From NCBI GenBank assembly GCA_024707365.1, contig JANPZV010000005.1, positions 310,001 to 374,000 of the forward strand: a DNA stretch of 64,000 bases, in the 5' to 3' direction. Made by a program: the position numbers and the translations under genes. Positions 18,400 to 27,982 of the stretch are shown here, one piece after another; within the stretch, counting starts at the first letter, position 1, and the number at the start of each line of letters is the position of its first letter. The notes beneath the pieces were generated by a model. It searched no databases. It was not told the DNA's origin and was given only the letters and a program-made list of their open reading frames with translations. The DNA is from Terricaulis sp. (GTDB lineage: Bacteria; Pseudomonadota; Alphaproteobacteria; Caulobacterales; Aquidulcibacteraceae).

Positions 18400-18560
18400 C
18401 CGCTCCCCCTTGATGGGGGAGCTGTCACGCGCAGCGTGACTGAGGGGGTGACGCGCGCCGACATTTCAGACGAAGCCTCACGAGGCATCGCTTTCATCGT
18501 CCGCGCCCACACCCCTCCCCGCCGCTGCGCGGCGACCCTCCCCGTCGAGGGGAGGGTTGT
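18400..18560. repeat. R1 intergenic repeat, copy 2 (reverse orientation, divided)
   Basis: The CTCCCCCT..GGGGGAGCTGTCACGCGCAGCGTGACTGAGGGGG arm (18400-18447) is the reverse complement of the right half of copy 1. About 60 bases of unlike sequence separate it from a second palindromic arm, CCCTCCCCGCCGCTGCGCGGCGACC and GGGAGGG. It occupies the gap between liuB and liuD, inside what should be one transcript. Confidence 0.8.
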
Positions 18561-18589
18561 GCAGATTTCATCGACATCGATCAGCATCA

Positions 18590-20194
18590 TCACATCCTAA
18601 ACACGCCAAAGCGTGTCTCCGGTATCGGCGCATTCAAGCTGGCGCTGATCGCTAGGCCCAGCACATCGCGCGTTTGCGCCGGATCAATGATGCCGTCATC
18701 CCACAACCGCGCGGTGGCGTGATACGGGTCGCCTTCCGCCTCATATCGCGCGCGGATCGGGTCTTTGAATTTTTCCTCGTCGGCCTTGCTCCAGCTTTCG
18801 CCTTTCGCTTCCATGCCGTCGCGTTTCACTTGCGCGAGCACGCTGGCGGCTTGCTCGCCGCCCATCACGGAGATGCGGGAGTTGGGCCAGGTGAACAAAA
18901 AGCGCGGAGAATAAGCGCGCCCGCACATGCCGTAATTGCCGGCGCCGAAGGAGCCGCCGATCAGGACGGTGAATTTCGGCACCTCTGCTGAAGCAACAGC
19001 AGTAACCAGCTTCGCGCCATCCTTGGCGATGCCGCCGGCTTCGTACTTGCCGCCGACCATGAAGCCGGAAATGTTTTGCAGGAACAGCAGCGGAATCCCG
19101 CGCTTGCACGCGAGCTCAATAAAATGCGCGCCCTTCTGCGCACTTTCGGAAAACAGAATGCCGTTGTTGGCCAGGATCGCCACCGGCATGCCCCAGATGC
19201 GCGCAAAGCCGGTGACGAGCGTGGGGCCATAGAGCGGGCGAAACTCATCAAGCTCGCTGCCATCGACGATGCGCGCGATCACCTCGCGCACATCATAGGG
19301 CGTGCGCACGTCATCGGGGATCACGCCATAAATGCTTTCCGCATCGTAAGCGGGCGCGACCGGCTCGCGCAGATCGAGGCCGACTTTTTTTACGGTATTC
19401 AAATTCGCCACGATGCGGCGCACCAGATGCAGCGCGTGCGCGTCATCTTGCGCGAGGTGATCCACCACGCCGCTTTTGCGCGCGTGCAGATCGCCGCCGC
19501 CGAGATCTTCGGCGCTGATCACCTCGCCGGTGGCTGCCTTCACCAGCGGAGGCCCGCCGAGGAAGATGGTGCCTTGGTTGCGCACGATCACGGTTTCATC
19601 GCTCATCGCCGGCACGTAGGCGCCGCCGGCGGTGCATGAGCCCATCACGCAGGCGATCTGCGCGATGCCTTCACCGCTCATGCGCGCCTGGTTGAAAAAG
19701 ATGCGGCCGAAATGGTCGCGGTCGGGAAACACCTCTGCCTGATGCGGCAGGTTCGCGCCGCCGCTATCGACCAGATAGACGCACGGCAGCTTGTTCTGCA
19801 TCGCGATTTCCTGCGCGCGCAGATGCTTTTTCACCGTCATCGGGAAATACGCGCCGCCCTTCACCGTGGCGTCGTTGGCGACGATCATCACCTCGCGGCC
19901 CGAGACGCGGCCAACGCCGGTGATCACGCCCGCCGCCGGCGCTTCGCCATTGTAAAGATCGTACGCGGCGAGCGCGCCGATCTCCAGAAACGGCGCGCCC
20001 GGATCAAGCAAGCGTTCCACCCGCTCACGCGGCAGCAGCTTGCCGCGCTTGGTATGCCGCGCGCGCGCTTCTTCGCTGCCGCCAAGCGCGATGTGCGCCG
20101 TGCGTTCGCGCAATTGCTGCGCCAAGCCGCGATGATGCGCGGCGTTTGCGGCGAAGGCTTCGCTGTTGGGATCGATGTTGGATTTGAGTTTCAT
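18590..20194 (-). CDS. liuB: Methylcrotonyl-CoA carboxylase carboxyltransferase beta subunit
   Basis: 534 residues, the usual length for MCC beta. Two crotonase-like carboxyltransferase halves are visible: [31 protein letters not shown] in the N-half, and [32 protein letters not shown] with [21 protein letters not shown] in the C-half, which is the MCC-type signature rather than propionyl-CoA carboxylase. It transfers the carboxyl group from biotin to 3-methylcrotonyl-CoA with liuD. It lies between ivd and liuD on the same strand, with repeats in both gaps. Confidence 0.95.
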   Translation of the reverse strand: MKLKSNIDPNSEAFAANAAHHRGLAQQLRERTAHIALGGSEEARARHTKRGKLLPRERVERLLDPGAPFLEIGALAAYDLYNGEAPAAGVITGVGRVSGREVMIVANDATVKGGAYFPMTVKKHLRAQEIAMQNKLPCVYLVDSGGANLPHQAEVFPDRDHFGRIFFNQARMSGEGIAQIACVMGSCTAGGAYVPAMSDETVIVRNQGTIFLGGPPLVKAATGEVISAEDLGGGDLHARKSGVVDHLAQDDAHALHLVRRIVANLNTVKKVGLDLREPVAPAYDAESIYGVIPDDVRTPYDVREVIARIVDGSELDEFRPLYGPTLVTGFARIWGMPVAILANNGILFSESAQKGAHFIELACKRGIPLLFLQNISGFMVGGKYEAGGIAKDGAKLVTAVASAEVPKFTVLIGGSFGAGNYGMCGRAYSPRFLFTWPNSRISVMGGEQAASVLAQVKRDGMEAKGESWSKADEEKFKDPIRARYEAEGDPYHATARLWDDGIIDPAQTRDVLGLAISASLNAPIPETRFGVFRM

Positions 20195-20211
20195 ATGGAA
20201 AACCTAGACCG

Positions 20212-20339
20212 CTTCCCCGCCGAGAGCCCCGCGCAAGCGGGGCCGAGAGCGGGGATCCAGAGGCGGCGAAGCACAGCGCTTGCGGCTCTCGATCCCGGCT
20301 CGCACCCCGGCGTTCGCCGGGGCTGCGTCCGGGAAGCGT
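20212..20339. repeat. R2 intergenic palindromic repeat, copy 1
   Basis: GAGAGCCCCGCGCAAGCGGGGCC hairpin, AGCGGGGATCCAG arm, a divergent middle, then CGATCCCGGCTCGCACCCCGGCGTTCGCCGGGGCTGCGTCCGGGAAGCG. It sits in the gap between ivd and liuB. Similar copies are at 33810 and 35786. Confidence 0.85.
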
Positions 20340-20345
20340 TGTTGC

Positions 20346-21508
20346 TCATACCCCGATCACTTCCCGCCCAATCAGAAACCGGCGCACTTCGTTGGTGCCG
20401 GCGCCGATGTCATAGAGCTTTGCGTCGCGCAGCAAGCGCTCGACCGGGAATTCTTTGGTGTAGCCGGCCCCGCCCAGCGCCTGGATGGCTTCCAGCGCCA
20501 CTTTCACGGCGCTTTCGCTGGCGTACAAAATCGCACCCGCCGCATCCTGGCGCGTGGTTTTGCCGGCGTCGCAGGCGCGGGCCACGGTGTAGACATAGGC
20601 GCGCGCGGTGTTCATCGCCACGATCATGTCGGCGATCTTGGCTTGCATGAGTTGGAACGCGCCGATCGGTTTGCCGAATTGCTTACGCTCACGCACATAA
20701 GGCAGCACGACATCGAGGCACGCCTGCATGATGCCGAGCGGGCCCGCCGCCAGCACCGCGCGCTCATAATCAAGCCCGCTCATCAGCACGCCGACGCCGC
20801 CATTGAGCGGCCCCATCACGTTCTCTTCCGGCACTTCGCAATCTTTCAAACACCAGCTCCGCCGTATCGGAGCCGCGCATGCCCATTTTGTCGAGCTTGT
20901 TGGAAACGCTAAAGCCCTTCATCCCCTTCTCGACCAGGAACGCGGTGATGCCGCCGGAGCCTTTGGAGAGATCGGTCTTGGCGTACACCACAAGCGTATT
21001 CGCGTGGGGCGCATTGGTGATCCAAAACTTGGTGCCGTTGAGCACGTAGCGATCGCCGCTTTTATCGGCGCGCAATTTCATGCTCACCACGTCCGAACCC
21101 GCGCCCGCCTCGCTCATCGCCAGCGAGCCGACATGCTCGCCGCTGATGAGCTTGGGCAGATAGCGCTGTTTCTGCTCGGGCGTGGCCCAGCGGCGGATTT
21201 GGTTGATGCAGAGATTTGAGTGCGCGCCGTAGCTTAAGCCGATGGAGGCCGAAGCTCGGCTCACCTCTTCCATCGCCACCACGTGCTCGAGATAGCCGAG
21301 CCCCAGTCCGCCCCATTCCTCCTCCACGGTGATGCCGTGCAGGCCGAGCGCGCCCATTTCGGGCCATAGCTCGCGGCGGAACGTGTTGGTGGCGTCGATC
21401 TCTTCCGCGTGCGGGGCGATGCGGATCGGCGGCGAAACGCTGTGTGGTTTCGCGGATGGCGTCGGCGGTGTCGCCGAGCACAAAGTCGAGCATGGGCGTT
21501 TGGGACAT
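20346..21508 (-). CDS. liuA: Isovaleryl-CoA dehydrogenase, two apparent frameshifts
   Basis: FAD acyl-CoA dehydrogenase that oxidises isovaleryl-CoA to 3-methylcrotonyl-CoA, the substrate of LiuB/LiuD. Restored length is 386 residues, as expected. Breaks: an extra base at 21423-21424 (between RFAAD and [10 protein letters not shown]) and one at the TTT run 20844-20846 (between ELVFE and DCEVPEENV). Motifs across the pieces are complete: the MSEAGAGSD and WITNAP flavin segments, and [11 protein letters not shown], whose Glu is the catalytic base in IVD. The ATG at 21508 has an AAGGAG site. Both breaks are typical sequencing indels. Confidence 0.9.
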
Positions 21509-21519
21509 CACCACTCCTT

Positions 21520-21612
21520 CGGAGCGCCGGCTTCCAGCCGGCGTCGCCGCTTCAAGCCGCACCGGCTTGCGCAAGCCGAAACACCGCTTGCCGGCTGGAA
21601 GCCGGCGCTCCG
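21520..21612. repeat. R3 inverted repeat, copy 1
   Basis: Perfect 23-bp inverted arms, starting CGGAGCGCCGGCTTCCAGCC (21520-21542) and mirrored at 21590-21612, flank a 47-base middle that itself contains the palindrome GGCTTGCGCAAGCC. It lies in the divergent gap between liuA and the LysR gene, just before the liuA ribosome site. A second copy is at 29979 and a related one at 30611. Confidence 0.9.
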
Positions 21613-21679
21613 AATATGTAACTGATTGGCTACGCCCATAGAAATTGAACACATCGAACAAGACTGATAGATATGATCT

Positions 21680-22558
21680 ATGGATCGCTATCTTTTGCGC
21701 TATTTCCTGGCCGTGGCCGAGCTGGGCTCGTTCTCCAAGGCGGCGGCGCGGGTTTCGGTCACCCAGCCCACGCTCAGCATCGGCATCGCCAAGCTGGAGG
21801 AGGAGCTGGGCGCGCGCCTGTTTGAGCGCACCACGCGGCGGGTTTCGTTAACCCCGGCCGGCAGCCGCTTTCTCACCCACGCTCGCGCCATCGCCCAGGA
21901 ATATGAGGCCGCCCAGCGCGCGGTGGCGCAGGCGCCGCAGCACAAGCGCGTGCGCGCCGGCGTGCTCGCCACCATCCCGGCGCGCGATCTTGAAAGGCTC
22001 GTGGCGCTGCACGCCAAGCACGCGGAGGGCGAGGCGCTGGAGCTGCTGGATTCGACCGAGCGCGACATCGCCAACCGGCTGAGCGACGGGCGGCTCGATC
22101 TCGCCATCACCATCCTGCGCCCCAGCTTTGAAAGCTTCGCGCGCGAGCCGCTGCGCGCCGAGCCTTACGTGCTGTTCGTGGGCGATCAGCATCGCCTTGC
22201 CGGCGCGGAGAGCGTGGATGGCGGGGCGCTGGCCGGCGAGACCATGATCGTGCGCCGCCAATGCGAGGGCCTGCCGGAGATCAGCCGCTATTTCACCGGG
22301 CGGGACGTGCGCCCCTCTTTCAGCCTGCGCACGCTTTCGGATGACCGGGCGCTCTCGATGGTGGCGGCGGGGCTGGGCATCACGGTGGCGCCGCTGAGCT
22401 TCAAGCGCGCGGGGCTGCATGCGGTGAAACTCAATGGGTTTGAGCTGCAGCGTGAGGTGGGGCTGGTGTTCGCCGATCGGCTGCGCGGGGCGGGGCAAGC
22501 GGGCGCGTTTGTCGAGGCCGCGCGGCGGACCTACGGCGTTCGCCGCAAAACGCGGTAA
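21680..22558 (+). CDS. LysR-family transcriptional regulator
   Basis: 292 residues. The N-terminal winged helix (RYFLAVAELGSFSKAAARV, SVTQPTLSIGIAKLEEELG) is typical, and the C-terminal half is the periplasmic-binding-like effector domain. It is divergent from liuA with 171 bp between, so it is the obvious candidate to control the leucine genes, although many bacteria use a MerR-type LiuR instead. The start codon overlaps an inverted repeat ATAGAT-ATG-ATCTAT (21667-21681), a possible autoregulatory site. The effector is unknown. Confidence 0.88.
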   Translation: MDRYLLRYFLAVAELGSFSKAAARVSVTQPTLSIGIAKLEEELGARLFERTTRRVSLTPAGSRFLTHARAIAQEYEAAQRAVAQAPQHKRVRAGVLATIPARDLERLVALHAKHAEGEALELLDSTERDIANRLSDGRLDLAITILRPSFESFAREPLRAEPYVLFVGDQHRLAGAESVDGGALAGETMIVRRQCEGLPEISRYFTGRDVRPSFSLRTLSDDRALSMVAAGLGITVAPLSFKRAGLHAVKLNGFELQREVGLVFADRLRGAGQAGAFVEAARRTYGVRRKTR

Positions 22559-22640
22559 ACGCGCGCGATCCCGCTATCACGGGCCCCGCAAAAATGTTAC
22601 ATATGCGGAACGTCAGCTCCTGCAAAGGCGTTTAAGTTCC

Positions 22641-23563
22641 ATGCCGCCTCCCGCACGCCCCGTTTGGACCGGGCAAATCCGCCTGGCGCTCGTCGCCCTT
22701 CCGGTGAAGCTCTATTCGGCTTTGGATCTCGCGCGAGAAGATTTCGTTCAACCAGATCCATGAGCCTTCAAAACAGCGCATCCGCTATGAGAAGGTCGCC
22801 CCCGGCATCGGCCCGGTGGATAAGGACGACATCGTCAAGGGCTACGAATTCGCCAAGGGCCGCTATGTGCTGTTCAGCGATGAAGAGTTCGAGGCGCTGA
22901 AAATCGACTCAAAAAAGACGCTGGACATGATCCAGTTCGCGCCGGCCGAAACCATTGATGGCGTGTATTTCGACAAGCCCTATTACGCCCTGCCCGACGG
23001 CAAAATGGCCGATGAGCCGTATCGCGTCGTGCTGGAAGCCTTGCGCAAAACCAAAACCATCGGCCTTGGCCAGATCACCATGCGCGGCCGCTCCTATATC
23101 GCGGCGGTGAAGCCGTATGAGGATGGGCTGATGGTCGAGACGCTGCATTACGCCGAGGAGCTGCGCAGCGCCAAATCCTTCTTCGATGAAATCCCCACCG
23201 GCAAACTGGATGCTGACCTCGTCGATCTCGCCGAGGAGCTGATCAATCGCAAAAAAGCGAAATTTGATCCCAGCAAGTTCGAGGATGAATACGCCCAAGC
23301 GATTGAGCGGCTGGTGAAGAAAAAGATCGAGCGCCAGGGCGAGTTGATCCTCGAAGATCAGGAAGAGCCTGCGCCCGATTATGGCGATAACGTCGTATCG
23401 CTGGTCGATGCGCTGAAAAAAATCGCTGGCGAAAAAATCGCCAAAAATCGAGGAAACGCCCAAGCGCGCGCCGGCCAAGCTGAAAACAGCGGCCGAAAAA
23501 GTGCGCACCCCGCGCACCAAGGCGCCAGCGAAAAAAGCGGCGGCCAAGCGGGCGAAGAAATAA
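22641..23563 (+). CDS. ku: Non-homologous end-joining protein Ku, two apparent frameshifts
   Basis: Bacterial Ku homodimer that binds DNA ends and recruits LigD. Restored, it is 306 residues. The first piece, from ATG 22641 (RPVWTGQIRLALVALPVKLYSAL), breaks at about 22720-22732; the main piece resumes at KISFNQIHEPSKQRIRYEKV. A second break at the AAAAA run 23443-23447 hides the true C-terminus, a Lys/Ala-rich basic tail ending KKAAAKRAKK at TAA 23561. The conserved core (KGYEFAKGRYVLFSDEEF, ELADSL-like region) is intact. ligD follows on the same strand. Confidence 0.93.
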
Positions 23564-23590
23564 GCAATGTTATGGACGCCGCACTAGATC

Positions 23591-23719
23591 CGCCCTCCCC
23601 CGTCAGGGGAGGTGGCGCGCGCGCGAGCGCGCGACGGAGGGGCGAGCGCCAATCTGGACAAGCGCTAGCGCCGCCCCCTCAGTCACGCTGTGCGTGACAG
23701 CTCCCCCTAACGGGGGAGC
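23591..23719. repeat. R1 intergenic repeat, copy 3
   Basis: Same layout as copy 1: CCCTCCCCCGTCAGGGGAGG, the GCGCGCGAGCGCGCGACGGAGG arm, then CCCCTCAGTCACGCTGTGCGTGACAG and CTCCCCCTAACGGGGGAG. It fills the ku-ligD gap and ends 16 bases before the ligD start, so ligD has no clear ribosome site of its own. Confidence 0.85.
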
Positions 23720-23734
23720 ACGAGCGCTTCGCTG

Positions 23735-26191
23735 ATGGCGCGTAAAACATCCAACACGCCCGCCGCAATTGTTGGCGATCTCAGCGATTATAAGCGCAAG
23801 CGCGATTTTAACCGCACCAGTGAGCCCGCGCCCGGCGCCGCGAAAAGCGCGGGCGGCATGTTCGTGGTGCAAAAGCATGCGGCGAGCCGCCTGCATTATG
23901 ATTTCCGGCTTGAGCATAAGGGCGTCTTGATGAGCTGGGCCGTGCCGCAGGGGCCGAGCCTTGATCCTTCCATCAAGCGCCTTGCAGTGCGCACGGAAAA
24001 TCATCCGATCGAATATGGCGGCTTCGAGGGCGTGATCCCGAAGGGCGAGTATGGCGCGGGCGCGGTGATCATCTGGGATAACGGCAAGGTGCGCTGGCTC
24101 AACGATCCCGATGAAGGCATGGCCAAGGGCGAGCTCAAATTCGTGCTGGCCGGCGCGCGGCTGCAGGGCGAATTTCACATGGTGAAAATCAAGCCGCGCG
24201 AGGGCGAGCGCGGCGAGCCGTGGCTGCTGTTCAAATCCAAGGACGCTTACGCCAGCACGGATGATCCGCTGCGCGCTGTCACCAGCGTCAAAACTGGCCG
24301 CACGGTGGAGGATTTGAAAGCCAAGGGCGGGCGCGTGTGGAGCAAGGGAGCAGAGCGCGCGGCGGCGAAGCCGGCGACGCTTGAGTTCGTTGAACCCGCG
24401 CTTTGCGCCCCGATCGAGGCGCCGCCAAGCGGCGATGGCTGGCTGCATGAAATCAAATATGACGGCTACCGCCTGCAAGCGGCGGTGAACGGCCCCGCCG
24501 TGCGGCTCTACACGCGCACGGGCCTTGATTGGACCGCGCGGTTTGGCGCGATCGCGCAAGCGCTGGGCGCGCTCAATCTCAAAAATGCGCTGATCGATGG
24601 CGAAGCGGCCGTGGCCGATGCGCAAGGGCGCACCGATTTTGGCGCGCTGCAACGCGCGCTGGATGATGGCAAGGCCAAGGGCGTTTCGTTCTTCGCCTTC
24701 GATCTGTTGTTTGATGACGGCGCCGATTTGCGCAAGCGCCCGCTTAGCGAACGCAAGGGCCGGCTTGAGGCATTGCTGAAACGCGCGCGCGCGCCGATCC
24801 GGCTTTCGCCGGTGATCGAAGGCAATGGGCCGGCGGTGTTTGAAGCGTTCGCGGCCAAGGGGCTTGAGGGCGTTGTCTCCAAGCGCGCCGCGAGCGCCTA
24901 TCGCAGCGGGCGCACGCAAAGCTGGCTCAAGGCCAAATGCGTGAACGAAAGCGAGTTCGTGATCATCGGCTATCAGCCTTCGCTCAAGGGCCGCGCGTTC
25001 GCGGCGCTGATGCTGGCCGAGCGGGTGAAAGGCAAGCTGACCTATCGCGGCAATGTGGGCACGGGGTTTTCAGACAAAACGCTGGCTTTGCTTTCCGAGC
25101 AGCTTGCTGCGCTTCAGCGCGCCAAGCCTGCGCTGGATGTGCCGCGTGCGGCGGCGCGCGGGGCCAAATGGGTGGAACCCAAGCTCATCGCGCAGGTTAA
25201 ATATGCAGAGCTCACCAGTGAAGGCGCGGTGCGGCACGGCGTTTTTCTCGGGCTGCGCGGTGATAAATCGCCCATGGACGTCAACGCCGAAACCGAACGG
25301 CCCGCGCCGAAATCGAGCATCAAGCTCACCAATCCCGGCCGCGTGCTTTTCCCCGATGCGGAGATCACCAAGGCCGAATACGCAGCTTACCTCGAAGCCG
25401 CAGCGGCGCGCATCGGCCCGCACCTGTTTGGCCGCCCGCTCAGCCTTGTGCGCACGCCTGACGGGGTGGGCGGGCAGCAATTTTTTCAGAAACACGCCAT
25501 GGCCGGCGCGCCGAAAGCCATCAAAACGATCCCCATCATCGAAGCCGAGAGCGGCAAGGCCGAGGATTATCTCACGGTGACTGACGCGGCGGGCCTTGCC
25601 GCGTGCGCGCAGATGAGCGCGGTGGAGCTGCACATCTGGGGATCGCGCAATGATAAGCTCGATGCGCCGGACCGGCTGGTGTTTGATCTCGACCCCGATG
25701 AGGGCCTCTCCTTCGAGCAAGTGAAGCGCGCGGCGTTTGACATCAAGGCGCTGCTGGAGAGCGCCGGCCTCAAAAGCTTCGCCATGATCACCGGCGGCAA
25801 GGGCGTGCATGTGGTGCTCAATCTCAAGCGGCGGCATGATTGGGATGAGGTGAAAGGCTTTGCCCGCGATTTCGCGGTGCAGGTCGAGGCGCTCGATCCC
25901 AAGCGGTTTGTGGCGAATATGGCCAAAGCCAAGCGCAAGGGCCGCATCTTCATCGATTATCTGCGCAATGGCCGCGGCGCCACCGCGATCGCCCCCTATT
26001 CCACCCGCGCGCGGCCGATGGCGCCGATCGCCGTGCCGGTGGGCTGGGATGAGTTGCGCGCCATCGCGGCGGCGAATGTGTTCAAGCTCAAGGATATGCC
26101 GGCGCGGCTCGAAGCGCCCGATCCATGGGCTGATTATGGCGAAAGCGCCATGAGCTTGACCAAAGCGGCGCGTAGTAAGTTAGGGCTTTAG
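23735..26191 (+). CDS. ligD: ATP-dependent DNA ligase LigD (phosphoesterase-ligase-polymerase)
   Basis: 818 residues, full-length three-domain LigD. The 3'-phosphoesterase domain is at about 30-170 (FVVQKHAASRLHYDFRLEHKGVLMSWAVP). The ligase domain is at about 215-510, with adenylated Lys241 in KYDG and downstream WLKAKC. The primase-like polymerase domain is at about 525-815 (GGKGVHVVLNL, LVFDLDPDEGLSF). The order matches Pseudomonas-type LigD. It repairs double-strand breaks with Ku, mainly outside replication. Unlike ku it has no frame breaks. Confidence 0.97.
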   Translation: MARKTSNTPAAIVGDLSDYKRKRDFNRTSEPAPGAAKSAGGMFVVQKHAASRLHYDFRLEHKGVLMSWAVPQGPSLDPSIKRLAVRTENHPIEYGGFEGVIPKGEYGAGAVIIWDNGKVRWLNDPDEGMAKGELKFVLAGARLQGEFHMVKIKPREGERGEPWLLFKSKDAYASTDDPLRAVTSVKTGRTVEDLKAKGGRVWSKGAERAAAKPATLEFVEPALCAPIEAPPSGDGWLHEIKYDGYRLQAAVNGPAVRLYTRTGLDWTARFGAIAQALGALNLKNALIDGEAAVADAQGRTDFGALQRALDDGKAKGVSFFAFDLLFDDGADLRKRPLSERKGRLEALLKRARAPIRLSPVIEGNGPAVFEAFAAKGLEGVVSKRAASAYRSGRTQSWLKAKCVNESEFVIIGYQPSLKGRAFAALMLAERVKGKLTYRGNVGTGFSDKTLALLSEQLAALQRAKPALDVPRAAARGAKWVEPKLIAQVKYAELTSEGAVRHGVFLGLRGDKSPMDVNAETERPAPKSSIKLTNPGRVLFPDAEITKAEYAAYLEAAAARIGPHLFGRPLSLVRTPDGVGGQQFFQKHAMAGAPKAIKTIPIIEAESGKAEDYLTVTDAAGLAACAQMSAVELHIWGSRNDKLDAPDRLVFDLDPDEGLSFEQVKRAAFDIKALLESAGLKSFAMITGGKGVHVVLNLKRRHDWDEVKGFARDFAVQVEALDPKRFVANMAKAKRKGRIFIDYLRNGRGATAIAPYSTRARPMAPIAVPVGWDELRAIAAANVFKLKDMPARLEAPDPWADYGESAMSLTKAARSKLGL

Positions 26192-26241
26192 CCGCTTAAA
26201 ACACGCGCTTGATCGCCTGTGCCGCGCGGCTGTATGAAACG

Positions 26242-26353
26242 CACTCATCCCCGGGACGGCGCGAAGCGGCGGGCCCGGGGCCCATGAACACCAGCGTTTT
26301 GCGGTTATGGGCCCCGGACTGCGCCTGCGGCGCATCCGGGGATGGGTGAGGAA
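26242..26353. repeat. R4 intergenic palindromic repeat, copy 1
   Basis: CTCATCCCCGGGACGGCGCGAAGCG..., GGGCCCGGGGCCCATGA, GGTTATGGGCCCCGGACTGCGCCTGCGGCGCATCCGGGGATGGGTGAGGA. The outer arms (CTCATCCCCGG and CCGGGGATGGGTGAG) are inverted. It separates ligD from the next lipoprotein gene. A second copy is at 58305-58411. Confidence 0.85.
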
Positions 26354-26379
26354 CGCGATTCCGCCGACAAGGGGTCCGC

Positions 26380-27126
26380 ATGCGCCGCAATCTGTTTGTC
26401 TTAGCGTTCACGCTCGCCGCCTGCGGCCAACCGGCGCCGCCGCCGCCGCCTTTGCCCGAAACACTCGCCGCGCCCGCGCCGTGGTTTATCTGCGATGCGA
26501 TCAATATGCCCGCTGTGCTGGTGCTTGAACGTACGGACATGGGCGTTGAGGTGGCGCAGTATGATAAGCCCAATGGCGCGCTGGTGGAGCGCAGCCTCTA
26601 TCAATTGGGCGCCGAGGAAGGCGCCGCCGGCAGCGTGATCATCGCGCTGTTGCAAAATGGCGAAGCGGCCGGCGCGATCCGGCGCATCAATTCGGGCATG
26701 CTGCAAACGCCGACGAGCGCCTACACCGTGCCGTTCGTTTCCGTGCGCCTGGGGGACGCCGAAGCGCAATGCCGCTGGATGCCGCGCACGCGCGTGTTCG
26801 CCATCACCGGCAAGCGCTCAATCGTGCTGCATGAGGATGGCGATGGCGATCTCCTTTATACCAGCTACGATTTCAAGGACGCCGAGACCGCCGATCCGAT
26901 CCAGCTATCGGACAACGCCCGCACCACCACGTTCTCCGCCGAAGTGCGCGGCGGCGAGGAAAGCGTGAGCCCCGATGGCGAGAGCTATCATTTCAGCGTC
27001 GGGCCTGTCCGCTATGCGATCAGCATTGAGCGCAACGGCGAAGGCGCGTTGCAGGTGACAGGCGCGCCAAGCGCTTTGGCGCCGGAGCCATTCATCGCCA
27101 TGCAGCGCGGGGTGGGCGCGGATTAG
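26380..27126 (+). CDS. Hypothetical lipoprotein
   Basis: 248 residues. A short signal peptide ends with lipobox TLAAC (Cys15), then a proline-rich stretch (QPAPPPPPLPE) and a beta-rich domain (about 30-240) with no recognised motif. Two cysteines in the mature part (WFICDAI, AQCRWMP) might form a disulfide. It seems to be an envelope protein. It stands alone: 54 bp before the enoyl-CoA hydratase gene, whose product is cytosolic. Function unknown. Confidence 0.75.
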   Translation: MRRNLFVLAFTLAACGQPAPPPPPLPETLAAPAPWFICDAINMPAVLVLERTDMGVEVAQYDKPNGALVERSLYQLGAEEGAAGSVIIALLQNGEAAGAIRRINSGMLQTPTSAYTVPFVSVRLGDAEAQCRWMPRTRVFAITGKRSIVLHEDGDGDLLYTSYDFKDAETADPIQLSDNARTTTFSAEVRGGEESVSPDGESYHFSVGPVRYAISIERNGEGALQVTGAPSALAPEPFIAMQRGVGAD

Positions 27127-27179
27127 TTGTGAGCGCCGCCGCGATACGCTAAGCGAAGCGCTGAAATTGAGGAACGCCC

Positions 27180-27980
27180 ATGTCTTTCGTGACTTATGAG
27201 AAATCAGGCCGCGTCGCCACCATCACGCTTAACCGGCCCGAGAGCCGCAACGCGATCGCGCATCTGGAAGATTGCAGCGATCTCGCCGGCGCGCTGTGGC
27301 AAGCGCATGATGATCGGGAGATCAACGCTGTGATCCTCACTGGCGCTGGAAAATCTTTCTGCGCGGGCGGCGATTTGAAGGCGATCCGCGAGCGCACCGG
27401 CATCGGCCCGCGCAAAACGCCCGATGACACGCGCGCGAATTATCGGCGCGGCGTGCATAGCGTGATCAAGGCGCTGGCGGATGTGGAGGTGGCGACGATC
27501 GCGGCGATCAACGGGCATGCGATCGGGCTTGGGCTCGATATCGCTGTGCTGTGCGATATTCGCATTGCGGCGGCCTCGGCGAAAATGGCGTCGAATTTCG
27601 TCAAGGTCGGCATCATTCCGGGCGATGGCGGGGCGTGGATTTTGACCAACGCCATCGGCGCCACGCGCGCGGCGGAATTGGTGCTGACGGGCGAAATGAT
27701 CGACGCAGCGCAAGCAGAGCGCATTGGCCTCATCACGCGCATCGCCGCCGATGAGGCGCTGATGGATGAAGCGCGCGCGCTGGCTGGTAAAATCGCGGTG
27801 AACCCGCCGCGCACGGTGCGGCTCGCCAAGCGCTTGCTGCGTGAGGCGCAGCAGAGCCGGCTTTCTGAGGTGCTTGAGCTTTCGGCCGCGTTCCAGGCGC
27901 TGGCGCATGAGACGGCCGATCACAAGGAAGCGGTGGATGCGTTCACCGCCAAGCGCACGCCAAATTTTACGGGTGAGTAG
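27180..27980 (+). CDS. Enoyl-CoA hydratase/isomerase family protein
   Basis: 266 residues of the crotonase superfamily. The oxyanion-hole segments are KSFCAGGDLKAI and GHAIGLGLDIAVLCDIRIAA, and the C-terminal helix is KEAVDAFTAKRTPNF. Members hydrate enoyl-CoA thioesters. Given the leucine genes 6 kb away, methylglutaconyl-CoA hydratase (LiuC) is possible, but it is not in that cluster and the sequence alone does not settle the substrate. Its stop is two bases before the DUF72 gene, so those are co-transcribed. Confidence 0.85.
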   Translation: MSFVTYEKSGRVATITLNRPESRNAIAHLEDCSDLAGALWQAHDDREINAVILTGAGKSFCAGGDLKAIRERTGIGPRKTPDDTRANYRRGVHSVIKALADVEVATIAAINGHAIGLGLDIAVLCDIRIAAASAKMASNFVKVGIIPGDGGAWILTNAIGATRAAELVLTGEMIDAAQAERIGLITRIAADEALMDEARALAGKIAVNPPRTVRLAKRLLREAQQSRLSEVLELSAAFQALAHETADHKEAVDAFTAKRTPNFTGE

Positions 27981-27982
27981 CG

